Source: DASPLH01 sp035627675
GTDB taxonomy: Bacteria; Acidobacteriota; Terriglobia; Terriglobales; Acidobacteriaceae
NCBI GenBank assembly: GCA_035627675.1
Contig: DASPLH010000122.1
Span: 1-15,848, forward strand
Length of the DNA: 15,848 nucleotides
Direction of reading: 5' to 3'
Shown here: piece by piece, positions 6,623 through 12,863 of the stretch
How the letters are laid out: each line of letters starts with the position of its first letter
Numbering within the stretch: position 1 is the stretch's first letter
Notes under the pieces: model-generated
What the model was told of the DNA's origin: nothing
Database searches by the model: none
What the model saw: only the letters and a program-made list of their open reading frames with translations
Position numbers and translations under genes: made by a program

Positions 6623-7423
6623 GTGACTCGCAGATCGAATGCGCCGCCGGTTGTGCTCAGCATCGCGGGCTACGACCCGTCGTCCGGGGCCGGCGTAACG
6701 GCCGACGTGAAGACAGCCGCGGCTCACGGATGTTTCGCTGCCACGTGCATTACCGCCTTGACCGTGCAGTCCACTCGCGGAGTGCTGCGTGTGGAACCCG
6801 TCAACGCCGAGACGGTTCGGCAGACGCTCGATGAACTCGCGAAGGACTTTTCCATCGCGGCAGTTCGTATCGGGATGCTCGCCACCGGAGCCATCGCCGG
6901 GGTCGTGGCGGATTTCCTCAGCCGGACACACCTTCCGAACGTCGTGCTCGATCCGATCATCGTCTCGTCATCGGGCGCCGCACTGGTGGACGATGCCGGT
7001 CTCCGTGTCATACGGGAACGCCTGATTCCCGCTTCCGCCGTCGTCACTCCCAACGCGGCCGAGGCCGCCGCCCTCACTGGAATCGACGTGCTCGACCGCG
7101 AGAGCCAGGTCCGTGCCGCTCGAGCCTTGCTGCGAATGGGAGCCAGGGCTGCGGTCGTCACCGGCGGGCATCTTGAGGAAGCCGCGGACCTGCTGGCGTG
7201 GAGCGATGGCGAACGGGCGTTCGTCGCTCCGAAAATACAGTCGAAGAGCACGCACGGCACCGGCTGCGCGTTCGCCACATCGATTGCGTGCTCGCTCGCG
7301 CTCGGGAGCGACACGGCCGAAGCTGTCGAGTTCGCGAAGAGCTACGTGCGGGGCGCGATTGCGGCGGCACAGCCCATGGGCCACGGAACAGGGCCGATGG
7401 AGCACCTCTGGAACCTGCGGTAG
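6623..7423 (+). CDS. thiD: Hydroxymethylpyrimidine/phosphomethylpyrimidine kinase
   Basis: ThiD phosphorylates HMP and then HMP-P with ATP to give HMP-PP, the pyrimidine half of thiamine. The N-terminal motif SIAGYDPSSGAGVTADVKT (about 13-31) corresponds to the usual AGSDPSGGAGIQADLKT; ITALTVQSTRGV carries the substrate-binding Gln; and THGTGC places the catalytic Cys at residue 215 in the anion hole. From the GTG at 6623 the product is 266 residues, exactly the typical length. A TTG at 6569 would add 18 residues of non-family sequence. No clear ribosome binding site precedes the GTG, so the start is less certain than the identity. No other thiamine gene is nearby. By family knowledge close ribokinase-like relatives (pyridoxal kinases) are an alternative, but the motif set favours ThiD. 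Confidence 0.93.
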   Translation: MTRRSNAPPVVLSIAGYDPSSGAGVTADVKTAAAHGCFAATCITALTVQSTRGVLRVEPVNAETVRQTLDELAKDFSIAAVRIGMLATGAIAGVVADFLSRTHLPNVVLDPIIVSSSGAALVDDAGLRVIRERLIPASAVVTPNAAEAAALTGIDVLDRESQVRAARALLRMGARAAVVTGGHLEEAADLLAWSDGERAFVAPKIQSKSTHGTGCAFATSIACSLALGSDTAEAVEFAKSYVRGAIAAAQPMGHGTGPMEHLWNLR

Positions 7424-7476
7424 TGGCGTCGTCCCTGCTAACCACTGCTATCCGAAACCTTGAGGTCTTTCGACTC

Positions 7477-7518
7477 GAACTCGCATCCGCGCCTTGCGGC
7501 GCGTTCTGTTGCGAGTTC
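7477..7518. other. Nested hairpin in the thiD 3' region
   Basis: An outer 9-bp stem (GAACTCGCA, 7477-7485, with TGCGAGTTC, 7510-7518) encloses an inner 6-bp stem (CGCGCC, 7488-7493, with GGCGCG, 7498-7503) and a TTGC loop; an asymmetric internal loop (2 against 6 nt) lies between them. It begins 54 nt after the thiD stop and has no T-run on either side. It could be an RNA 3'-end stabiliser, a factor-dependent terminator or a DNA site. Confidence 0.4.
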
Positions 7519-7562
7519 TCGCTCAAGATGACGGAGTATGTTCTGCCCGAAGAACAATCGCC

Positions 7563-7599
7563 CAAAGAACAACCCCACGTTAGCTTCGCGAACGTGGGG
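7563..7599 (-). terminator. Intrinsic terminator of the secreted TPR gene
   Basis: A perfect 9-bp stem AACGTGGGG/CCCCACGTT (7591-7599 and 7573-7581) with a short loop lies 21 nt past the TPR gene stop codon. On the minus strand it is followed by TTGTTCTTT. On the plus strand no T-run follows, so the polarity favours the TPR gene over thiD. Confidence 0.8.
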
Positions 7600-7619
7600 C
7601 ACCTTCGCTACTCAACTTG

Positions 7620-9128
7620 CTAGTTCTGTGGCGGTTGTTGTGCCGGCGGGGGCTGCTGATCTTCCGGGATAGGCATCAGCAGGCCGCCGTCGTCCTGACC
7701 CTGCGATGGGGCAGACTCTTCGGGCGGTGCAGGCGGCGTTGACGTCGGCTCCTGCCCGCGCTGCTGCGGAGGAAGGGGCGGACTCGACAGCGGCTCCTGC
7801 TGCCCGGCAGCAGGGGGCTGTGTGCCGGGCTGGGAAGTGCCCGGTTGCGCCTCGGGTGGGGTCGGCTGCGATGTCGGCTGATTGCCTGCCGGAAGCACGA
7901 TGTTCCCTTCTTCTTCCGCGCCCGGCGCTGTGTCTTCACCGACCGGGATCCGGACCTCGGATTCATCCGCGCGGCGTGGCGCCATGATTACCGTCGGAGT
8001 GCCGCCGGCTTCGTGTACAGGCGTGTTGTCACGCTTGCGTAGAACGACCGCGCCGCCTTCGCGCCGCCTCGCTTCGAGCGCGGCCTGCTGCGCCTGGTCA
8101 ACCGCCGTGTTGTTCGTGGCAGCAATCGCGTCGAGCCTCATCCCTTCGGCGTCCCGGCGGCTGGCGAGGGCGATGGGTGCGTTGCTCCGGCGCCCGGTCT
8201 TCGCCTTCTCGTAGAAGAACGTCGCAGTCTCGCGGTCCCCGTCCAGCTCGGCGACGTAACCCATGTTGTTCATGGTGAACGCATTGTTCGGATCGAGCTT
8301 GTAGGCCTGGTTGAAGTATTCGCGCGCGAGCCTGCGGTTGTTGCGATTCAGGGCCGACACGCCGCGCAGGTTCAGCCGGGCAACGCGGGAGTCCACGTCA
8401 GCCGAGCGGTCCAGTATCTTCCGGGCGGCCTTGGCGTTCTGCGCCGCAACTTCGCTGATCGGCTTTCCGCGCCAGTCCCTGCGGACGGTCACAACGACGC
8501 GCTCCTCCGAACGCGTGTTCGCGGCCTCCTGGTAGTAACGCAGAGCCTGCTCGAGTTCGCCTTCCTTCTCCTTGGCCAGCCCCATATTGTTCAACGTGAA
8601 CGGATTCTTGGCGTCGATCGCCAGCGCTTTCTGCAACACGATGTCGGCCTCGGGAGCGCGATCTTTCATCAGCAGCCCCATGGCTTCCACGTTCAGGCGA
8701 TTGACTTGCATGTTGCGGTCCACGGCGTTGCCGGCAATCTGCGAGACCGCTTTGCCTTCCACCTCGCGCTCGCTGGCGACATCGATCGTGGCGTCGGACG
8801 TGTTCTCCGTCGCCAGGGCGTAGTAGCGCTGGGCGCGCTCGATCTCGCCTTCCATCTCGGCCATGTAACCAAGATTGTTGAGTGTAAATGGATCGTTGGG
8901 ATCGATGAGGTAGGCCTGGTAGAAGAGCCGCTTCGCCCGCTCGTAGTCGTGCTTCTGAACCGCCTTCACGCCGTCCTGGTTGAGCTTCTGCACCGGAGTG
9001 GGCTTGGAGCGCTTGGGCAGCCTCAACCGCAGCTGGGCATCTTCGGCAACGGCCGTCGCACCCGTGGCCAGCACGAGTCCGAAAACCGTCCAGCGCAGTC
9101 CGCGCCGCAAATCGGGGAACGAGTACAT
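7620..9128 (-). CDS. Exported TPR protein with threefold repeat and Pro/Gln-rich tail
   Basis: This protein has 502 residues. The ATG at 9128 is supported by GGAGG 4 nt upstream and by a signal peptide (1-29, TVFGLVLATGATAVA then ED); the same frame extends further up, but the extra 107 residues look like noise. The mature part contains three related modules, each a TPR pair followed by a linker. The key landmarks recur: LN at 49, 145 and 252; the core FTLNNLGYMAE/FTLNNMGLAKE/FTMNNMGYVAE at 81, 177 and 284; and a linker with G-(K/M)-x4-(I/V)A-x2-N at about 125, 221 and 329. Residues about 415-502 are a Pro/Gln/Ser-rich low-complexity tail. TPR arrays hold partner proteins, and the location should be periplasmic or surface. 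It is divergent from another exported protein (start 9328). Function unknown. Confidence 0.88.
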   Translation of the reverse strand: MYSFPDLRRGLRWTVFGLVLATGATAVAEDAQLRLRLPKRSKPTPVQKLNQDGVKAVQKHDYERAKRLFYQAYLIDPNDPFTLNNLGYMAEMEGEIERAQRYYALATENTSDATIDVASEREVEGKAVSQIAGNAVDRNMQVNRLNVEAMGLLMKDRAPEADIVLQKALAIDAKNPFTLNNMGLAKEKEGELEQALRYYQEAANTRSEERVVVTVRRDWRGKPISEVAAQNAKAARKILDRSADVDSRVARLNLRGVSALNRNNRRLAREYFNQAYKLDPNNAFTMNNMGYVAELDGDRETATFFYEKAKTGRRSNAPIALASRRDAEGMRLDAIAATNNTAVDQAQQAALEARRREGGAVVLRKRDNTPVHEAGGTPTVIMAPRRADESEVRIPVGEDTAPGAEEEGNIVLPAGNQPTSQPTPPEAQPGTSQPGTQPPAAGQQEPLSSPPLPPQQRGQEPTSTPPAPPEESAPSQGQDDGGLLMPIPEDQQPPPAQQPPQN

Positions 9129-9242
9129 CCGACCTCCATCGACCGCAGGAACTCTGGCTTCGGAGAGAAACCTGCTTGTCTGCTTTGGATGGGAATTCCG
9201 TGCTGTGCGTTGTGCCGCGCTGCGGGCAGGCCGAGACCACGC

Positions 9243-9264
9243 CAGCACTGCTGGATGCATCCAA
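9243..9264. promoter_or_regulatory. Overlapping dyad symmetries in the divergent promoter region
   Basis: CCAGCA-C-TGCTGG (9243-9255) and the perfect palindrome TGGATGCATCCA (9253-9264) overlap by 3 bases. They lie within the 199 bp between two divergent exported-protein genes, about 64 bp before the plus-strand start and 115 bp before the minus-strand start. That is a plausible operator position for joint control. No convincing -35/-10 pair was found for either gene. Confidence 0.35.
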
Positions 9265-9327
9265 CCTGGCGAACGGAGCACCATAATCCGGCGTCCCACG
9301 CCGCGTGAGCGTCGTTCGAGGAACCCG

Positions 9328-10455
9328 ATGAATCGATTCTCTGCACTTGTTCTGACGGCCGCCCTTGCTGCCGGCCTGACTGCGGCAGCACAGACCGCGC
9401 GGCCGGGGCCCGAGTCCACGAACACGAACCGGAACGAGCCCCAACTCAAGACCGATGCTTCGCCCGAGGCGCGGCCTCCGGCGGCAACAACGAGGCAAGA
9501 TGTCGCCCCTGAGCCGAAGGAGCCTTCCGGCCCGGCCGCTGGTCAGGGCTCGGCGGCCGGGGCTGCGCCGACCGCGACCGGGCAGCCGAAGGCTGAAGGC
9601 CCGGACCGGGAAGACAGCCGGCCCGGCGAGCCGAAGACGCCGCGAGCCGAGATGTTCGGAACGCCGAGTACAGGGCCGGCTTCGGCCGATCCGCTCCTGG
9701 AGCCGCCTCCCGTGCCTCCGGGAAAGACCACCTTGATTGGAGGTCTGGCGCACAAGATCGATCGTGTTCGCAACCGCCTCGAAGTGCAGCCCTTCGGCGC
9801 CCGGAAGCGCATTCGGATGACCTACGACGAGCGCTCGCACTTCTACCGCGATGGCCGGGAGACAACCGTGCTCGCCATTCGCGAGGGAGACCGCATCTAC
9901 GCCGACACCACGCTGGACGGCGCGAAAATCTTCGCCAAGAACGTCCGCGTCATCACGGCCGGCGGGCCAGCCGAAGCACAGGGGCAAATCGTCGCGTTCG
10001 ACAGCCGCCGGCAGACCGTCCGCATGCTCGACAACCTCACCAGACAGCAGGTAGTCTTCACCCTCACCCCCGACACCAGGTTCACCGCGAAATCCGGAGC
10101 AGCCCGCCGCGAGGACATCCGCCCCGGAAGCCTCATCAACGTGCTGTTCGCGCCGGGACGGAAAGGCGGTCAGGCTCGCGAAGTGCTGGTGCTGGCGACT
10201 CCGGGGAGCACGTACCTGTTCGCCGGACGCATCACCAACATCGATCTGCGCAGCGGGGTCGTAAACATCGAAAACCAGAGCGATGGCCGCAACTACGAAC
10301 TCCAGTTCGACCCCTCAGCGGTGGACAACCGCGAGGAACTGATTGTGGGAACCGAAGTGGCTGCGAATTCGACGTTCGACGGACGGACCTATAAGACGCA
10401 GAACCTGTCGATTATTCGTGGCGCCGCCGAGGCCCAGGAACCGGCCGAACAGTAA
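9328..10455 (+). CDS. Exported protein with three tandem small beta-type repeats (DUF5666-like)
   Basis: This protein has 375 residues. The ATG at 9328 has GAGG 6 nt upstream and opens a signal peptide (MNRFSALVLTAALAAGLTAAA, then Q). Residues 22-133 are Pro/Ala/Glu/Gly-rich and probably disordered. The folded part consists of three diverged copies of about 70-75 residues (135-210, 214-290, 294-363). Each has the scheme G-x-(I/L)-x3-D-x6-V-x5 then a beta strand, TRF/SHF/LQF, and a 'R.GD/RPGS/IVGT' turn before V or I strands and a closing RVIT/LVLA/LSII strand. This resembles the small beta-barrel repeats of DUF5666-type secreted proteins; the assignment is by eye. There are no catalytic residues that I recognise. 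It is divergent from the TPR protein and possibly co-regulated with it. The function is unknown. Confidence 0.85.
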   Translation: MNRFSALVLTAALAAGLTAAAQTARPGPESTNTNRNEPQLKTDASPEARPPAATTRQDVAPEPKEPSGPAAGQGSAAGAAPTATGQPKAEGPDREDSRPGEPKTPRAEMFGTPSTGPASADPLLEPPPVPPGKTTLIGGLAHKIDRVRNRLEVQPFGARKRIRMTYDERSHFYRDGRETTVLAIREGDRIYADTTLDGAKIFAKNVRVITAGGPAEAQGQIVAFDSRRQTVRMLDNLTRQQVVFTLTPDTRFTAKSGAARREDIRPGSLINVLFAPGRKGGQAREVLVLATPGSTYLFAGRITNIDLRSGVVNIENQSDGRNYELQFDPSAVDNREELIVGTEVAANSTFDGRTYKTQNLSIIRGAAEAQEPAEQ

Positions 10456-10458
10456 CGA

Positions 10459-10478
10459 GGGCCGCCTTCGGGCGGTCC
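10459..10478 (+). terminator. UUCG-capped hairpin just after the stop codon
   Basis: An 8-bp stem GGGCCGCC/GGCGGTCC capped by the stable TTCG tetraloop starts 3 nt after the stop codon of the repeat protein. No T-run follows. It stands in tandem with the stronger hairpin at 10507-10551 and may protect the mRNA end. Confidence 0.45.
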
Positions 10479-10506
10479 GGAGTTCCTCGGCGTACCGGAT
10501 TTCGTG

Positions 10507-10551
10507 CCTGAGCAAAGAGCCCCGCCAGTTCGGCGGGGCTCTTTGCTCGGG
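10507..10551. terminator. Bidirectional terminator between convergent genes
   Basis: A perfect 17-bp stem (GAGCAAAGAGCCCCGCC at 10510-10526 and its complement at 10532-10548) with a 5-nt loop extends to about 20 bp with one G-T pair. The CTTTGCTC and GAGCAAAG arms give short T-tracts on both strands. It lies between the repeat protein gene (plus, ends 10455) and the zinc-ribbon gene (minus, ends 10564), so it can serve both. Confidence 0.8.
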
Positions 10552-10563
10552 GGAGAGCTGAAA

Positions 10564-11001
10564 TTAAGCTTGCGTTCGCGGCGTGTCCTTGAACAGGATG
10601 GCTGCGACCAGCGCAACCAGCGCGGCCATCATCCACTCCATTCTCCAGGTCTGCACTGCCTGCCACTCCACCAGCGTGTTGGCGCTGTAAACGACTCCGG
10701 TGAGTACCGTTGCGAGCACACAGGCAGCCGCGACGATCAGCAGCACCAGCGATGTCGTGCTCATCCCGAGGCGCTCGCGGATGCGGCCGAAGTCGAGAGC
10801 CTCGCTGATCCGGTTCACACGGCTGGTGTGAAATTCGGATTCCCGGTTGCCACCGCAAACGTGGCAGAAGCGCGCGCCGGGCGCGAACTGCGTTCCACAG
10901 TTGTCGCAGTGCGGCTCGGTCACGACCGCCGCGTATTCCGCGCGAGGCGGCTGCGCTGGCCGCCAGTATTCATGTGTGATCTCCCTTGCTGTGTCCGGCA
11001 T
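10564..11001 (-). CDS. Zinc-ribbon protein with two C-terminal TM segments
   Basis: This protein has 145 residues. The ATG at 11001 has GGAGGA 4-5 nt upstream; a longer in-frame start at 11118 adds 39 residues without a ribosome binding site. A four-cysteine zinc ribbon sits at C32-x2-C35 and C46-x2-C49 (HCDNCG...FCHVCGG). A linker follows (52-80, with DFGRIRERLG), then TM1 (about 84-106) and TM2 (about 121-137). It has no signal peptide, so the ribbon is probably cytoplasmic. The overall layout resembles small zinc-ribbon membrane proteins I associate with Acidobacteria. The role is unknown; the ribbon may bind protein or nucleic acid at the membrane. It could share a transcript with the HTH gene 158 nt upstream. 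Confidence 0.8.
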   Translation of the reverse strand: MPDTAREITHEYWRPAQPPRAEYAAVVTEPHCDNCGTQFAPGARFCHVCGGNRESEFHTSRVNRISEALDFGRIRERLGMSTTSLVLLIVAAACVLATVLTGVVYSANTLVEWQAVQTWRMEWMMAALVALVAAILFKDTPRTQA

Positions 11002-11159
11002 GGACTCCTCCCTGCACCGTTGCTCTCGCAAGGAGAAGACCAAATCACGCATTCCTGTGATGTATAGGAAATTTCGGCACTTACGCTGTGCGGAGCCGCC
11101 GGGGATGGCGGCTGGCACTGGTCAGAAATTACTCGATGGCGAAAGATCGCCAGAGAAGA

Positions 11160-11387
11160 TTACCGGCTCGCGATCGGTACGACCTTCTGCTGGAGCGGGA
11201 TGACCCGCTGTTGCAGGAAGTACTGGAGCACCAGGAGATCCGAGAGCATCAGTTCCATGTTCGCGGGCCGCTGGGTTCCATCGTTAAAAATGTAGCGATC
11301 CAACAATCTGTGCAGTGCGGGGACCGTGATACCGAGCGAACTTGCGGCGTCCTGTTCGGAGTAGTACTGCTTAGTGGCGTGCTTCAC
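11160..11387 (-). CDS. Small HTH (MerR/excisionase-like) DNA-binding protein
   Basis: This 75-residue protein starts at a GTG. An in-frame TAA 6 nt before the GTG excludes earlier starts; AAAGG lies about 11 nt upstream, a little far. The N-terminal half, YYSEQDAASSLGITVPALHRLLDRY in two overlapping parts (about 8-32), has the 'S..DAA..LGI....L..LL' form of winged-HTH domains of the MerR or excisionase type. The second half has NDGTQRPANMELMLSDLLVL, where the family often continues to a second helix. There is no effector domain, so it probably acts as a small dimeric regulator or accessory. Neighbours are the zinc-ribbon gene downstream and a divergent exported TPR gene that it might control. 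No integrase is nearby, which argues against a true excisionase. Confidence 0.75.
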   Translation of the reverse strand: MKHATKQYYSEQDAASSLGITVPALHRLLDRYIFNDGTQRPANMELMLSDLLVLQYFLQQRVIPLQQKVVPIASR

Positions 11388-11480
11388 GTGCGTTTATGCC
11401 TTTCCGGCGGGGGACCAGATTGTTTGTACCTGCTCGAGGGCGACGCGGATATCGGGTAAACTTCTAAGTAGAACATTGTC

Positions 11481-12722
11481 ATGACACCTTACCGAACCAT
11501 GGCCCAAGTCGTTGGCGTGGTAGTACTTTGCCTCGGTTTGGCCGTGGTGGCGGATGCCCAGGCTCCCCGAACCCAGCCGGCCGCGGCGGCCTCCGCGTTC
11601 GTCCACCCGAACACGAACCCGGCCGCCAGGCGCGCTTTCGACCACTTCTACAACACGGAATACGACAAGGCCATTCAGCTCTTCGAAGGCCTTGCGAAGC
11701 AGCACCCGAACGACCCCTTCGCCAACAATTACCTGCTCTGCGCGGTGCTCTTCCGCGAGCTCTACAGGGTGGGCGCGCTCGACGCCGAGACTTACGCCGA
11801 TGACGACTTCCTCGACCGCAAGGCCAAGCGGCCGCTCGACCCGGCCACCCAGCAGCGCATCAAGGACCTGATCGCGCGCACGGAGGCCCTGACCGGCGAA
11901 CGCCTCAAGGTCAACGACCGCGACGTGGAAGCGCTCTACGCGCGGGGCGTGGCCCGAGCCATGCGTTCTACCTTCATGGGCATGGGTGAGAAGGCTTGGC
12001 TGGCCGCCGTTCGGAGCGCCATGGCCGCACGCCGGGATCACGAGCGGGTACTGGAACTCAATCCGAACTATGTGGACGCGAAGATGAGCGTCGGGGTCCA
12101 CAACTACATCATCGGCAGCCTCAACTGGGCCGCCCGGACCATGGTGGCCCTTGTAGGCGTCCGCGGAAACCGTAAAAAGGGGCTGGACTACCTGCGCGAG
12201 GTCGCACGCGCCAATTCCCTCGCCAGCATGGACGCGAAGATCGCGTTGGCGCTCTTCCTGCGTCGTGAAGAAAAGTACGAGGAGGCGCTGGAACTCGTAA
12301 GGAACATGACGCGCGAGTATCCCAGGAGTTTCCTGACGGCGTTGGAATACGCCAACTTGCTCAATGCAGCAGGTCACGGCCGCGAAGCCATCAAGCAGTA
12401 CGAGCACATCCTGGCGAACTACAAAGCGAGAAAGTATCCGGTAGCGGAGCCGGAGGTCGCAGCCTGGGGCCTGGGAGTTTCGCTGCGCGGCCAGCGGGAG
12501 TTTCTCCTTGCCGCCCAGGCATTCGACAGCGTGTCCTCATTTCCCAACGCCGACGCGGACCTCGTGCGGCGCGCCACCCTGGCCGCCGGGGAGATGTACG
12601 ACACGCTGAAGCGTCGCGACGTCGCCGTGAAGCGCTACGAGCAGGTCATCACCCAGAACTCCGGCGATGGCAACGCCGAGCTGGCGAGACGGCACATGCG
12701 ACAGCCGTACCAATACAGATAG
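11481..12722 (+). CDS. Exported TPR-repeat protein
   Basis: This protein has 413 residues. The signal peptide covers about 1-26 (VVGVVVLCLGLAVVADA, then Q). An ATG at codon 7 (11499) would also leave a complete signal peptide; the ribosome binding site is weak for both, so the exact start is uncertain. TPR-like helix pairs are visible at about 47-80 (ARRAFDHFYNTEYDKAIQLF), 150-200 (ending ARRDHERVLELNPNYVDAK), 250-280 (RREEKYEEALELVRNM), 285-315 (GHGREAIKQYEHIL) and 330-392. The central VGVHNYIIGSLNWAART and the following VRGNRKKGLDYL stretch resemble IML2/TTC39-type TPR proteins, a tentative match. It is probably periplasmic. It is divergent from the HTH gene (93-nt gap) and is followed 141 nt later by an aminopeptidase on the same strand. 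Confidence 0.85.
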   Translation: MTPYRTMAQVVGVVVLCLGLAVVADAQAPRTQPAAAASAFVHPNTNPAARRAFDHFYNTEYDKAIQLFEGLAKQHPNDPFANNYLLCAVLFRELYRVGALDAETYADDDFLDRKAKRPLDPATQQRIKDLIARTEALTGERLKVNDRDVEALYARGVARAMRSTFMGMGEKAWLAAVRSAMAARRDHERVLELNPNYVDAKMSVGVHNYIIGSLNWAARTMVALVGVRGNRKKGLDYLREVARANSLASMDAKIALALFLRREEKYEEALELVRNMTREYPRSFLTALEYANLLNAAGHGREAIKQYEHILANYKARKYPVAEPEVAAWGLGVSLRGQREFLLAAQAFDSVSSFPNADADLVRRATLAAGEMYDTLKRRDVAVKRYEQVITQNSGDGNAELARRHMRQPYQYR

Positions 12723-12780
12723 AACCCAATCCCGTCCCTCCGAAGGACCTGTCGCCGGAAGCATCGCCGGCCGGCTGCGG

Positions 12781-12809
12781 TTGACGAATTCCGGCTTCGT
12801 ACGTCTATC
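12781..12809 (+). promoter_or_regulatory. Possible promoter of the aminopeptidase gene
   Basis: TTGACG (12781-12786, 5/6 to consensus) and TCTATC (12804-12809, 3/6) are 17 nt apart. The predicted leader is about 48 nt. The -10 is weak, so the call rests mostly on the -35 and spacing. Confidence 0.35.
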
Positions 12810-12863
12810 CCGGACGCATCCGTATGTCTCATGAGGCGATCTCCCGGAAGTTCAGAAGGTGCT

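Noticed and set aside
8398..9987. 529-codon minus-strand frame bridging two genes
   Set aside because: It overlaps both the TPR gene in another frame and the antisense of the repeat protein. It is rich in Arg/Gly/Ser and has no domain.
11138..11151. Small hairpin GGCGA-aaga-TCGCC after the HTH gene as a terminator
   Set aside because: A 5-bp stem without a following T-run is weak and expected by chance in this base composition.
11394..12407. 337-codon minus-strand frame opposite the exported TPR gene
   Set aside because: It is a shadow frame. The plus-strand product has a signal peptide and TPR helices.
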